From assembly GCF_041431135.1 (NCBI RefSeq), contig NZ_CP107799.1, positions 2,914,001 to 2,978,000 of the forward strand: a DNA stretch of 64,000 bases, read 5' to 3'. The translations under genes and the position numbers were made by a program. The notes below the pieces were generated by a model, which worked only from the letters and a program-made list of their open reading frames with translations, was not told the DNA's origin and made no database searches. Below are positions 33,943 through 42,438 of the stretch, in pieces. Each line of letters opens with the position of its first letter. Position 1 is the stretch's first letter. The DNA is from Streptomyces sp. NBC_00554 (lineage in GTDB: Bacteria; Actinomycetota; Actinomycetes; Streptomycetales; Streptomycetaceae).

Positions 33943-36900
33943 TCAGAACTCGCCGTACACCTGCATCTCGTAGATCGAGCCGCCGTTGTAGCTGGATCCG
34001 GTGACCGTCAGCCGCAGGTAGCGGGCGGTGACGGGCTCGTCGGGGAGTGAGTGGTTGGCCGACGAGACGGTGTTCTCGGCGGTGTGGTCGTCGAGCGTCG
34101 ACCAGGTCGTGCCGTCGGTCGAGTACTCCAGGCGGTACTTGTAGCCGCGGGGCAGCTCGAAGGTGGTGACCACGCCGGAGACGCTGGTGTCCTTGCCCAG
34201 GTCCACCTGGATCCAGGACGGGTCGGGCAGGCCGAGACCCTGCGCCCAGCGGGTGGTCAGGTCACCGTCCACCGCCTTCTCGGGGAAGTTCTGCTCCGAC
34301 TGCGAGGACGCGGTGACCGGCTTGTTCAGCGCCAGGTTGTTGTCGGCCGGAGTGGTGAAGACGGCCGCCTCACTCGGCTCCGAGGCATTGAGTACGGCGT
34401 CACGGGCCACGACGGTGAAGGAGTACTCCTTCTCCGGGGTCAGGCCGGAGACCCGCAGGGTGGTGTCCCCGGTGACGGCGATCCGCTTGCCGTCCTGGTG
34501 GACGACGTAGCTGGTCACACCGGTGTCATCGGTCGCGGCCGGCCAGCTGAGGTCCACCACGCTGGGCAGCAGCGGCGTGACGTCGGGCTGTCCGGGGGCG
34601 GTGGGCGCCGTGTGGTCGGAACTGGGCGCGGTGGCCTCGCCGTACACCTGGAAGTCGTAGACGCTTCCGCCGTTGCCGCTGGTCCCGGTGACCGTCAGTC
34701 GCACGAAGCGGCCGGTGACCGGCTCGTCGGTGTGGGAGTAGTTGGTCGACGCGGTGGTGTTGGCGGAGGTGTGGTCCTCCAGCGTCTGCCAGTGGACCTC
34801 GTCCGGCGACACCTCGACGCGGTACTTGTAACCGCTGTTCTTCTCGAAGGTGGTGATCGCACCGTTCACGTCGTACGAGGCACCCAGGTCCACCTGGATC
34901 CAGGACGGGTCGGGGAGCCCCAGGCCCTGTGCCCAGCGGGTCGACAGATCGCCGTCCACCGCCTTCTCGGGGAAGTTCTCCTCCGACTCGGAGGAGGCGG
35001 TGACCGGCTGCTTCAGCGCCAGGTCGCTGCCGGAGGGCATGGTGACCTTCAGTTCGGCGCTCGGACCCGACTCGTTGCCGGCCGCGTCTCGGGCGGTGAT
35101 CGTGAAGGTGTAGGTCTGGCCCGCGGTCAGACCGGAGAGCCGCACCGAGGTCTTGCCGGTGGCGCTGACGAGCTTGCCGTCGCGGTGCACGGAGTAGCCG
35201 GTGACGCCCGTGTTGTCGGTGGACGCGGCCCAGTTGAGGTCCGCGACCGTCGGGAAGTCGGTGGTCGCAGCCGGGGTACCGGGTGCGGTGGGCGCCTGGG
35301 TGTCGGTGACCACCGGGCCCGGGTCGAGGTGGCGGTAGGCCGGCTGGAGACCGGCATTGTTCACGATGGAGGCCGGGAGCTGGGCGCAGGAGTCGACGGT
35401 GACGTTGCCGCTGACGTCGTTGTTCTTGCTCAGGTACTGGACGCTGTAGGCGGGGTTGCTGGTGTAGTTGGCGGTGGCGGTGTTCTCCTCCGCGTGGTTC
35501 ATCAGCAGCCACTGGAAGGAGATGTCGCACATGGCGTTGCCGGTGTTCTCCCAGTGCCGGCTGCCCTCGTCGTGGTAGACGGCTCCGTACGCCGGTGCCG
35601 GGACGCCGTGGATGTAGTTGCCGGAGACCGTGCCGCCCGGGTTGTTGCTGAGGGTGTAGACGGCTCCGCCGTCGGCCTGCGACTTCATGATGTCGCTGAT
35701 CTCGTTGTCGGTGACGCGGGTGTCCTGGCTGGTGGTCGGGGTGTCCCAGACCGGAACACCCGCGTTGTTCGGGTAGGCGGAGTTGCCGCCCGCGTCGGTC
35801 AGACCCCAGCCCCAGCCCACCGAGATGCCGGTGTAGGGCAGGTCGTAGACCTTGTTGTGGGTGATCAGCGTGTTGGCGGTGTACCCGGCGAGGATGCCGA
35901 CGGAGCCGTTGTACTGGTCGGCGGCCTTGGTGACAACGTTGTTGTCGACCGTGGTGTCCTTGGTGATGTCCCGGTCGTCACTGGGATGCGCGTCGCCCGC
36001 CTCGACACCGCCGATCTGGATGCCGGTGGCGGCGATCTGACGGAACACGTTGCCCGTGATCTCCGTGCCCTGCGTACCGGTGTTGAGGTTGAGCCCGACC
36101 GCGCCGAGGTGGGTGAAGGTGTTGCCCTCGAAGCTGACGTCGTGGCCGTAGCTCACGTTGACCGCGCCGGGCGTCTTCTGCCAGTTCAGCCGGGTGGAGT
36201 CGAAGTCGGGGTTGCCCTCGCCGACCATCCGGAAGCCGGCCTGGCCCTCGATGAGGCCGTCGGGCGAACTGGGGGCGAGCCAGGTGGAGTAGGAGAAGGT
36301 GATGCCCTCGAAGGACACGTCGGTGACGGGCTTGTCCCTGGTGCCGTTCAGGTCGACCAGGTCCTGCACGACCGGAACCGTGACGGTCGCGGTGGACAGC
36401 TTCTGGCCCTCCTTGGGCATGTAGTAGACCTCGCCCTTGCTCCCGTCGAGGTACCACTCACCCGGGGTGTCGAGCAGCTCGCGGGCGTTCTCCAGCCAGG
36501 TGGGGTTCTGGATCTCCTGACCCTGCTGCAGGTGGGCGTTGTGCCAGCAGGGCTGCTCCATCGTCATCGTGTTGCCGGAGATCGACTCCACACCGCAACG
36601 CTGGAGCTTCCAGCCCCAACTGCTCACGACCTCAAGGTCCTTGGGCTGCTTATACGCGCTGATGGCACTGTCGGTGAAGGTGTAGCCGGTGGATGTCTTA
36701 CTGAAGCCGGCCGGGTCCTTCGTGCTGCGCGCCCGGGTCGCCAACTCCCCGTTCACGTACAGCTGGCGGGTGTCGAGGTCGCCCACCTTGGCCTTGTAGA
36801 CCTTGCCCGTGGAGTCGGCCGGGGTCCAGCCGGTGATCTGCTTGCCTCCGCTGATCACCGGGTTCGCGCCGGGGGCGGCCTCATAGATGATCCGGGACCC

Positions 36901-37197
36901 GTCCTTGCCCGAGTCCTGGGCGGTGAGACTGAAGGTGCGGCTCAGCTGGTAGGTACCGGACTTCAGCAGTACGTGGACATCGCCGGAGACCTTCTTCTTG
37001 GCCTCACGGACGTAGTCCCGCGCGTATTCCAGCGTCTTGAACGGATGCGCGGAGGTGCCGGATCCGGAGTTCCTGCCGGTCGGCGAGACATAGACGTTCA
37101 GGCCCTTCGGCGAGGCGGCCTGGGCCGGCGCGGCGGCCAGCGGCGCCGTGGCCACGGCCAGGGACACTGCGGCTACCAGCGCTCTGCGGAGCGGCAC
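33943..37197 (-). CDS. Secreted GH141-like beta-helix glycosidase with two FN3-CBM32 modules
   Basis: The 1084-residue protein (start at the GTG at 37197) has a signal peptide, a right-handed beta-helix domain to about 620, then FN3, F5/8 discoidin (CBM32), FN3 and CBM32 domains. The N-terminal part of the helix (NVYVSPTGRNSGSGT, HPFKTLEYARDYVR, GTYQLSRTFSLTAQDSG, VISGGKQITGW, RQLYVNGELATRARS) is like family GH141, which contains an alpha-L-fucosidase from Bacteroides. The two FN3-CBM32 modules are near copies. An ATG at 37314 in frame would add 39 Ser/Pro residues encoded by an 18-bp repeat, so I prefer the GTG. It would release sugar for the adjoining importer. Confidence 0.8.
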   Translation of the reverse strand: MPLRRALVAAVSLAVATAPLAAAPAQAASPKGLNVYVSPTGRNSGSGTSAHPFKTLEYARDYVREAKKKVSGDVHVLLKSGTYQLSRTFSLTAQDSGKDGSRIIYEAAPGANPVISGGKQITGWTPADSTGKVYKAKVGDLDTRQLYVNGELATRARSTKDPAGFSKTSTGYTFTDSAISAYKQPKDLEVVSSWGWKLQRCGVESISGNTMTMEQPCWHNAHLQQGQEIQNPTWLENARELLDTPGEWYLDGSKGEVYYMPKEGQKLSTATVTVPVVQDLVDLNGTRDKPVTDVSFEGITFSYSTWLAPSSPDGLIEGQAGFRMVGEGNPDFDSTRLNWQKTPGAVNVSYGHDVSFEGNTFTHLGAVGLNLNTGTQGTEITGNVFRQIAATGIQIGGVEAGDAHPSDDRDITKDTTVDNNVVTKAADQYNGSVGILAGYTANTLITHNKVYDLPYTGISVGWGWGLTDAGGNSAYPNNAGVPVWDTPTTSQDTRVTDNEISDIMKSQADGGAVYTLSNNPGGTVSGNYIHGVPAPAYGAVYHDEGSRHWENTGNAMCDISFQWLLMNHAEENTATANYTSNPAYSVQYLSKNNDVSGNVTVDSCAQLPASIVNNAGLQPAYRHLDPGPVVTDTQAPTAPGTPAATTDFPTVADLNWAASTDNTGVTGYSVHRDGKLVSATGKTSVRLSGLTAGQTYTFTITARDAAGNESGPSAELKVTMPSGSDLALKQPVTASSESEENFPEKAVDGDLSTRWAQGLGLPDPSWIQVDLGASYDVNGAITTFEKNSGYKYRVEVSPDEVHWQTLEDHTSANTTASTNYSHTDEPVTGRFVRLTVTGTSGNGGSVYDFQVYGEATAPSSDHTAPTAPGQPDVTPLLPSVVDLSWPAATDDTGVTSYVVHQDGKRIAVTGDTTLRVSGLTPEKEYSFTVVARDAVLNASEPSEAAVFTTPADNNLALNKPVTASSQSEQNFPEKAVDGDLTTRWAQGLGLPDPSWIQVDLGKDTSVSGVVTTFELPRGYKYRLEYSTDGTTWSTLDDHTAENTVSSANHSLPDEPVTARYLRLTVTGSSYNGGSIYEMQVYGEF

Positions 37198-37216
37198 GGG
37201 TATGCGTTCACGAGGG

Positions 37217-37270
37217 GATGGTGAACTCGGTGCCGATGGTGAACTCGGTGCAGCTGCTGAACTCGGGGCA
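37217..37270. repeat. Three 18-bp repeats upstream of the GH141-like gene
   Basis: GATGGTGAACTCGGTGCC is repeated at 37217 and 37235, with a degenerate third copy at 37253. They lie in the promoter/leader zone and may be regulatory sites, or encode Ser/Pro/Ala-rich repeats if translation begins further upstream. The rest of 37271-37428 shows nothing I can name. Confidence 0.65.
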
Positions 37271-37428
37271 GACGGTGCAGACACGGAAATCCAATCGCCT
37301 GAATGAAGTGGCATCTGGGGAGACCCGGTCGTCCTCCGGGTTCCTCCGGCGTTGGGTGGCTCGTGAGGGCGGGGTGCCTGTGAGGGCGTGCGCCTGGTTC
37401 ACGAGCCGTGACGGCGTGACGCAGGTGT

Positions 37429-38319
37429 TTACGACGCGGAGGACTTCGGGGACCGCGGTTCATCCGTGGCACCGGTACTCCTCGGCGGCTGCGCCGGCGT
37501 ACCGGAGGCGCCGCGGCTGTCCAGGTTGAACAGCCTGTCGCGGATCTTTCGTTCGAACTGACTCTGGGTGGTGGCGATGTGCGCCACCATCAGCTCCGCT
37601 GCGAGATCGGCCTCCCCCGCGGCGACCGCCTCGGCAATGGCGATGTGCTGTTCCGCCGCGACCACCAGCGACCCGGGTGCGTCACCGTGGAACAGCAGGA
37701 CATCGGACTGTGACGCCAGGCGCCGTACGCCGGCGACGCTCGACCTCAGGAACACGTTGTGCGAGGCGGCACCCACCGCGTCGTGGAACGCGGTGTCGGC
37801 CTCGGCGAAGCCGTAACCGTCGGCCGCCCTCGCCGCCACCATCGACTTCTCGGCGCACTCCCGGATGGTCCGGACCTCGATCGGTGTGGCGAGGGAGGCG
37901 GCACGGCGCGCCGTCTCCGACTCGATCACCGTCCGGTAGTCCAGGAGCATCAGGACGTCTTCCATGCTCGTCGGCCGGAAATGCGAGAGGTGGTCGTCCA
38001 CCAGCCCGCCGGCCGAGTCGGCGACGAAGATTCCCGCGCCGCGCCGCACGCTGAGCCGGCCGATGGCGGCCAGGACCTTCACCGCCTCGCGGGTGACGTT
38101 GCGGGTGGCGCCCAGGATCTCGGCCAGGCCCTGTTCGGTGGGCAGCCGGTCCCCGGACCGCAGGTTCTGCTCGGCAATGTAGTTGAGCAGCTGCTCGGCG
38201 ACCAGTTCGTAACCGGGCCGGTAGCGGCCTGACGCGTCGTCATTCCCCTCGCCGGGCACCTGCGTTGGAGCTCCCACTGCGTTGTCCCCCTCGTACACAC
38301 TCGGATTAATCAGGTTCAT
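37429..38319 (-). CDS. GntR-family (FadR subfamily) regulator of the sugar locus
   Basis: The 296-residue protein has a GntR winged helix at about 35-105 (YELVAEQLLNYIAEQNLRSG, RLPTEQGLAEILGATRNVTREAVKVL in two parts) and an FCD-type effector domain (about 120-265) with metal-ligand-like residues (ADTAFHDAVGAASHN). Regulators of this class often sense sugar acids. The ATG at 38319 is the best start though no clear ribosome site is visible. It is divergent from the mutarotase and reductase genes and upstream of the GH141-like gene on the same strand, so it can govern both arms. Confidence 0.82.
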   Translation of the reverse strand: MNLINPSVYEGDNAVGAPTQVPGEGNDDASGRYRPGYELVAEQLLNYIAEQNLRSGDRLPTEQGLAEILGATRNVTREAVKVLAAIGRLSVRRGAGIFVADSAGGLVDDHLSHFRPTSMEDVLMLLDYRTVIESETARRAASLATPIEVRTIRECAEKSMVAARAADGYGFAEADTAFHDAVGAASHNVFLRSSVAGVRRLASQSDVLLFHGDAPGSLVVAAEQHIAIAEAVAAGEADLAAELMVAHIATTQSQFERKIRDRLFNLDSRGASGTPAQPPRSTGATDEPRSPKSSAS

Positions 38320-38530
38320 CGGTGGGGGCAACTATGACACCGGTGTTACGCGTTGAGAAGAGTGGGACACAAGATTGCTCAATCCGCTTCTAAAACCCTT
38401 ACTTAGCATGCCAATTGGTGCATCTCGTCGGAACTATTGCGTACAAGGAATCAGATCCTTAAGGTCCTACATGCCGGATGAAGCAGATCCTTGCCCCGTA
38501 CACCCTCTGACCTCTGACCTCTGGAGCAAA
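38320..38530. promoter_or_regulatory. Divergent promoter region of the sugar locus
   Basis: Two short palindromes stand out: ACACCGGTGT at 38337-38346 and TTGCGTACAA at 38437-38446; CCAATTGG lies near 38411. The sequence is notably AT-richer than its surroundings. Three CTCTGAC-like direct repeats lie just before the mutarotase ribosome site. I cannot decide which of these binds the GntR regulator. Confidence 0.4.
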
Positions 38531-38854
38531 ATGCAGCGCTTCGCCGCCGTGGTCCGACTGCGGCCCGAGAAAGAGTCGGAGTACCGGGCCCTGCACGCCG
38601 CCGCCTGGCCGGGCGTGCTCGCGGCCCTCAAGCGGGCCAACATCGGCAACTACTCGATCTTCGTCCGGGACGGCCTGCTGTTCAGCTACCTGGAATACAC
38701 GGGGACGGACTACGCCGCCGACACCGCACTGATCGCCGCCGACCCGGTCACCCGGGAGTGGTGGACGCTGACCGACCCGTGCCAGCAGCCCCTGGACAGC
38801 GCGGACGAGGGGCAGTTGTGGGCCCCCGCCGAGGAGGTCTTCCACCTCGACTGA
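38531..38854 (+). CDS. 6-deoxy-sugar mutarotase (RhaM-like)
   Basis: The 107-residue protein belongs to the L-rhamnose mutarotase family (DUF718): MQRFAAVVRLRPEKESEYRA, LHAAAWPGVLAALKRANIGNY, SIFVRDGLLFSYLEYTG and EWWTLTDPCQ. It interconverts the alpha and beta anomers of L-rhamnose or L-fucose, feeding the dehydrogenase encoded next. GGAG lies four bases before the ATG. It is the first gene on the plus-strand side of the locus, 59 bases before the reductase gene. Confidence 0.85.
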   Translation: MQRFAAVVRLRPEKESEYRALHAAAWPGVLAALKRANIGNYSIFVRDGLLFSYLEYTGTDYAADTALIAADPVTREWWTLTDPCQQPLDSADEGQLWAPAEEVFHLD

Positions 38855-38913
38855 GAGCACTGCTCGACGGAGAGCACGGAGAGCACCGAGAGCTACGAGA
38901 CGGACATCCCCGC

Positions 38914-39876
38914 ATGACCGACCGCCGACTCGGCCGTACGAAGGTCCGCGTCAGCCCGCTGGGCTTCGGCGCCGCCCCCATCGGCAACCTCTACACCCCG
39001 CTCGACGAGAACCAGGCGCTGGCCACGGTCGATGCCGCCTGGGACGCCGGCGTGCGCTACTACGACACCGCCCCGCACTACGGCCTCGGCCTGTCCGAAC
39101 GCCGGCTCGGCGCGGCCCTCGCCCACCGGCCGCGGGCGGAGTTCACCGTCTCCACCAAGGTCGGCCGCCTGCTGGAACCCCACCCCGCACCCACCGGCTC
39201 CGACCTGGCCGCGGGGGGCTTCGCCGTACCGGACACCCTGGTCCGCCGCCCCGACTATTCACGCGACGGCGTACTCCGGAGCCTGGAGGGCAGCCTGACC
39301 CGGCTGGGCCTCAACCGGGTGGACATCGTGTACGTCCATGACCCCGACGCCCACTTGGACGCCGCCGTCACCGAGGCGCTCCCCGCACTGGCGGCCCTGC
39401 GCGACCAAGGCGTCATCGGCGCGATCGGCGTCGGCATGAACGCCGTAGCGCCCCTGCTGCGGGTCGTCGCCGAAGCGGATGTGGACGCCGTGATGGTGGC
39501 GGGCCGTTGGACGCTGGCCGACCGCACCGCCCGCCCGCTCCTTGACGCGTGTGCCGGGCGAGGCGTCTCGGTGGTCGCCGCGGCACCGTTCAACTCCGGT
39601 CTGCTCAGCAGGCCCCGCCCGCCCGACGACGCCTTCTTCGACTACGGCCCCGCCCCCGAAGCGATGCTGCTCCGCGCCCGGCGCCTCGCGGAGGTCTGCG
39701 CCCGGCACGGCACGGTCCTCCCCCACGCAGCCGTCCGCTTCCCTCTCCGGGACCCCGTCGTAGCCGCCGTGGTGGCGGGCTTCCGCTCCCCCGCCGAGGT
39801 CACCTCCGCCGCACACTGGGTCGCCGGCGACCTGCCCGAGGCCGCGTGGCGGGACCTCGCCGCCGTCACCGGCTGA
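38914..39876 (+). CDS. Aldo/keto reductase, probable L-fucose (D-threo-aldose) dehydrogenase
   Basis: This 320-residue TIM-barrel oxidoreductase has the AKR tetrad regions YYDTAPHYG, STKVGRLL and YVHDPD. It is close in pattern to D-threo-aldose 1-dehydrogenases (PLGFGAAPIGNLY, SERRLGAALAHRPR, DYSRDGVLRSLEGSLTRLGL, DIVYVHDPD, VDAVMVAGRWTL), which oxidise L-fucose to its lactone with NAD(P). This fits the neighbouring mutarotase and sugar-acid dehydratase. A lactonase and a keto-deoxy-fuconate dehydrogenase or aldolase, needed to finish the route, are not in the window. The start at 38914 has no strong ribosome site. Confidence 0.82.
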   Translation: MTDRRLGRTKVRVSPLGFGAAPIGNLYTPLDENQALATVDAAWDAGVRYYDTAPHYGLGLSERRLGAALAHRPRAEFTVSTKVGRLLEPHPAPTGSDLAAGGFAVPDTLVRRPDYSRDGVLRSLEGSLTRLGLNRVDIVYVHDPDAHLDAAVTEALPALAALRDQGVIGAIGVGMNAVAPLLRVVAEADVDAVMVAGRWTLADRTARPLLDACAGRGVSVVAAAPFNSGLLSRPRPPDDAFFDYGPAPEAMLLRARRLAEVCARHGTVLPHAAVRFPLRDPVVAAVVAGFRSPAEVTSAAHWVAGDLPEAAWRDLAAVTG

Positions 39877-39891
39877 ACACGAGACAGCGGC

Positions 39892-40482
39892 TCAGTCCGC
39901 GTGCCGCGCCGCCGCCTCCATGACGCGGCGCAGCCCCTCGGTCAGCTGGTCGGCGTCCGGCGCCGTCGCGGGGTCGAAGGTCCACTGGGCGATGAGCCCG
40001 GTCATCAGGGTGTTGTAGAACATTCCGACCGAGTCGATGTCGTCGTCGGTGACGTCCTCCTCACGGCCCCCCATGAGCAGCGGGATGATCCCGCGGCCGG
40101 CCTCGCGCTGCGCCCGCGCCAAGTGGTCGCGGACCTCGGGGAGTTTGTCACCCATGACCACGATCTCCATGCTGAGGTGCCACAGCGAGCCGGGCGCCCG
40201 CATCGTGTGGATGATGTTCGACCAGACCTCCTGGAACCGCTCGAGAGAGCCCGGCGCGGCACCCTTGCTGACGCCCGCGCCGGGGTCGAAGGCACCGGAC
40301 AGGTCCTCCACCAGGGAGACGTACGCGTCCGCGAGGAGCTTGTCCTTCGATCCGTAGTGGTAGCCGATCGAGGCGAGGTTCGTCCCCGACTCCTTCACGA
40401 TGTCGCGCGCCGTCGTACGCACGAACCCCTTCTCCAGCAGGCAGCGCTTGGCGCCTTCGAGCAGATCCTCACGGTGTCCCAT
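39892..40482 (-). CDS. TetR-family regulator next to a drug exporter
   Basis: The 196-residue protein has an N-terminal helix-turn-helix (KGFVRTTARDIVKESGTNLASIGYHYGSKD; quoted in part as TTARDIVKESGTNLASIGYH) and a helical sensor domain. It is divergent from the 14-TM exporter gene, with 97 bases between. A palindrome inside the exporter promoter is its likely operator, so it probably represses the exporter until a toxic ligand binds. Confidence 0.88.
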   Translation of the reverse strand: MGHREDLLEGAKRCLLEKGFVRTTARDIVKESGTNLASIGYHYGSKDKLLADAYVSLVEDLSGAFDPGAGVSKGAAPGSLERFQEVWSNIIHTMRAPGSLWHLSMEIVVMGDKLPEVRDHLARAQREAGRGIIPLLMGGREEDVTDDDIDSVGMFYNTLMTGLIAQWTFDPATAPDADQLTEGLRRVMEAAARHAD

Positions 40483-40543
40483 GGGCGACAGCGTACTCCC
40501 GATCCAGACAACCGTCCCATACCTACGTCTTACACATTCGTAC

Positions 40544-40572
40544 TAGACAAGCGTTTAAGACGCTCGTACAGT
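40544..40572 (+). promoter_or_regulatory. Exporter promoter with operator in the spacer
   Basis: TAGACA (40544-40549), a 17-base spacer and TACAGT (40567-40572) form a good promoter. The spacer holds AGCGTTTAAGACGCT (40550-40564), an inverted repeat with 5-bp arms, which is well placed for a TetR repressor. The -10 box ends seven bases before the ATG at 40580, so the transcript may be leaderless. A wider pair (CGTCTTA near 40526 and TAAGACG at 40556) is also seen. Confidence 0.6.
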
Positions 40573-40579
40573 CCCTGTC

Positions 40580-42136
40580 ATGACGAACCAGCAGAACCCG
40601 ACGAGCTCGACGAACACGCCCGCCGCCCGTGCGGGCCGCCGCGAATGGACCGCCCTCGGCGTCCTGATGCTTCCGCTGCTCCTGGTCTCCATGGACGTCT
40701 CCGTCCTCTACTTCGCGATCCCCTCGATCAGCGCGGACCTGGAGCCGAGCGGCACCCAGCAACTCTGGATCTTCGACATCTACGCGTTCGTGCTCGCGGG
40801 CCTCCTGATGACGATGGGCTCGCTCGGCGACCGCATCGGCAGCCGCAAGCTCCTCCTCTTCGGCGCCGCCGCCTTCGGCACGGCCTCGCTGGTCGCCGCC
40901 TATGCCAACAGCGCCGAGACCCTGATCGCGGCCCGCGCGGTGCTCGGCATCGGCGGCGCGACGCTGATGCCGTCGACGATGGCGCTGGTCCGCACGATGT
41001 TCACGGACGCCGGGCAGCGCGCGAAGGCGGTCGGCCTGTGGTCCGGCGTCATGACCGGGGGCGTCGCCCTCGGTTCGGTGATGAGCGGCGTACTCGTCGA
41101 GTACTTCTGGTGGGGCTCGGTCTTCCTGGTCAACCTGCCCGCGATGGCGCTGCTGCTGGTACTCGGCCCGATCCTGCTCCCTGAGTCCAGGAACCCCGAG
41201 CCCGGCCGCTTCGACCTCCTCAGCGTGCCGCTCTCGATGGCCGCCGTGCTGCCCGTGATCTTCGGCCTGAAGGAGCTCACGGCCGAGGGCTGGCACCCCG
41301 AGTACGTCCTCTCGGTCACCGTCGGCCTCTTCTTCGCCTACCTCTTCGTACAGCGCCAGCGCACCGCGAAGTCCCCGCTGATCTCGCCCGCCCTGTTCCG
41401 CGGCCACGGATTCACACCCGCGGTCGTCCTCAACCTCATCTCGGCGTTCGGGATGATGGGTTCGGCGTACTTCACGACCCAGTACATCCAGTCGGTGCTC
41501 GGCAAGAGCGCGTTGGAGGCCGCGCTCTGGGCGCTGCTCCCCTCCGTACTCATCGGCGTCGCGGCGCCGGTCACCACCCAGCTCGTGCAGAAGGGCGTCA
41601 ACCGTGCGTACGTCGTCACCGCGGGCTTCGTCGTCGCCGCGTGCGGCTATGGTCTGCTGGCCCTCGCCGGGACCGACTCGATGTGGCTGGTGCTCGTCGG
41701 CGCCGGCGTACTCGCCTCCGGAATCGTCACCGTGATGTCCCAGATGATGGACCTCGCCCTGGGCACCGTCCCCGTCGGCAACGCGGGCGCCGCCTCCTCC
41801 CTCCTGGAAACGGGCACGGAGTTCGGCGGCGCCCTGGGCATGGCCGTCCTGGGCTCCATCGGCACCGCGGTCTACCGCAACGAGGTCCCCTCGGACGCAC
41901 CGGCCGCGGCCCACGAGACCCTCGGCGGCGCACTGGCGGTCGCCCAGCAACTGCCGGGCGACGCCGGCCAGGCCCTGACGGTCGCCGCCCGGGAGGCGTT
42001 CACCAGCGGCATGCAGGGTGCCGCGATCGCGGGCGCGGTCCTGCTGCTCGGGGCGGCGGCGCTGGCTGCGGCGACGCTGCGGAAGGTGCGGGTACGGGAG
42101 GCCGAGACGGCGGAGTGCGAGACGTCACTGGTGTGA
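40580..42136 (+). CDS. DHA2-family (14-TM) MFS multidrug exporter
   Basis: The 518-residue protein has 14 predicted helices and motifs of the QacA/SmvA/LfrA group: LLVSMDVSVLYFAIPSI in helix 1, LMTMGSLGDRIGSRKLL (motif A), ARAVLGIGGATLMPSTMAL, and the antiporter motif C-like LWSGVMTGGVALGSVMSGVL. Asp in helix 1 (SMDVSV) is typical of drug/proton antiporters of this class. It would expel cationic or lipophilic compounds using the proton gradient. There is no ribosome site before the ATG, in line with a leaderless mRNA. Confidence 0.9.
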   Translation: MTNQQNPTSSTNTPAARAGRREWTALGVLMLPLLLVSMDVSVLYFAIPSISADLEPSGTQQLWIFDIYAFVLAGLLMTMGSLGDRIGSRKLLLFGAAAFGTASLVAAYANSAETLIAARAVLGIGGATLMPSTMALVRTMFTDAGQRAKAVGLWSGVMTGGVALGSVMSGVLVEYFWWGSVFLVNLPAMALLLVLGPILLPESRNPEPGRFDLLSVPLSMAAVLPVIFGLKELTAEGWHPEYVLSVTVGLFFAYLFVQRQRTAKSPLISPALFRGHGFTPAVVLNLISAFGMMGSAYFTTQYIQSVLGKSALEAALWALLPSVLIGVAAPVTTQLVQKGVNRAYVVTAGFVVAACGYGLLALAGTDSMWLVLVGAGVLASGIVTVMSQMMDLALGTVPVGNAGAASSLLETGTEFGGALGMAVLGSIGTAVYRNEVPSDAPAAAHETLGGALAVAQQLPGDAGQALTVAAREAFTSGMQGAAIAGAVLLLGAAALAAATLRKVRVREAETAECETSLV

Positions 42137-42167
42137 CGGGGGGGGCGGGCGGGGGCTGGGGGTGGGC

Positions 42168-42428
42168 TTTTTCGCCCCCTCCGCCCCTACCCGTCCCTTG
42201 CCCCTGGGGCTCCGCCCCAGACCCCGCTCCTCAAACGCCGGAGGGCTGAATCTTTCCCCGGCCGGGACTGAAATCTTTCGCCCCCGCGGCAGATCTTTCA
42301 GTCCCGGCCGGGGAGAGATCTTTCAGCCCGTCCGGCGTTTGAGGACGAGCGCGTCAGCGCGATGCGGGGGTCTGGGGGCGGCAGCCCCCAGGAACGGGAC
42401 GGGTAGGGGCGGAGGGGGCGAAAAAAGT
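42168..42428. repeat. Large inverted repeat made of two head-to-head intergenic repeat elements
   Basis: The left arm (from TTTTTCGCCCCCTCCGCCCC) and the right arm (ending GGAGGGGGCGAAAAAAG) are inverted copies of one element, with the centre near 42281-42292 (GACTGAAATCTTTCG ... GATCTTTCAGTC). The arms differ chiefly by a segment CATCGCGCTGACGCGCTCGT present only on the right. Related single copies lie at 681-781 and 6277-6388. It fills the gap between the exporter and the LuxR gene and would form a very long hairpin. Confidence 0.8.
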
Positions 42429-42438
42429 CGACGGCCCC

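Noticed and set aside
34051..37224. A 1057-codon plus-strand open frame opposite the GH141-like gene
   Set aside because: It is the low-complexity Gly/Val/Asp/Arg-rich shadow that GC-rich codon bias creates antisense to a real gene; the minus-strand protein has clear domains.
38914..39876. Reading the aldo/keto reductase as a potassium-channel beta subunit or general stress AKR
   Set aside because: The sequence pattern and the neighbouring mutarotase and dehydratase favour a sugar dehydrogenase.
28885..42136. Prophage or integrative element carrying the sugar locus
   Set aside because: No integrase, tRNA or attachment-site duplication is visible; acquisition by homologous exchange remains possible.
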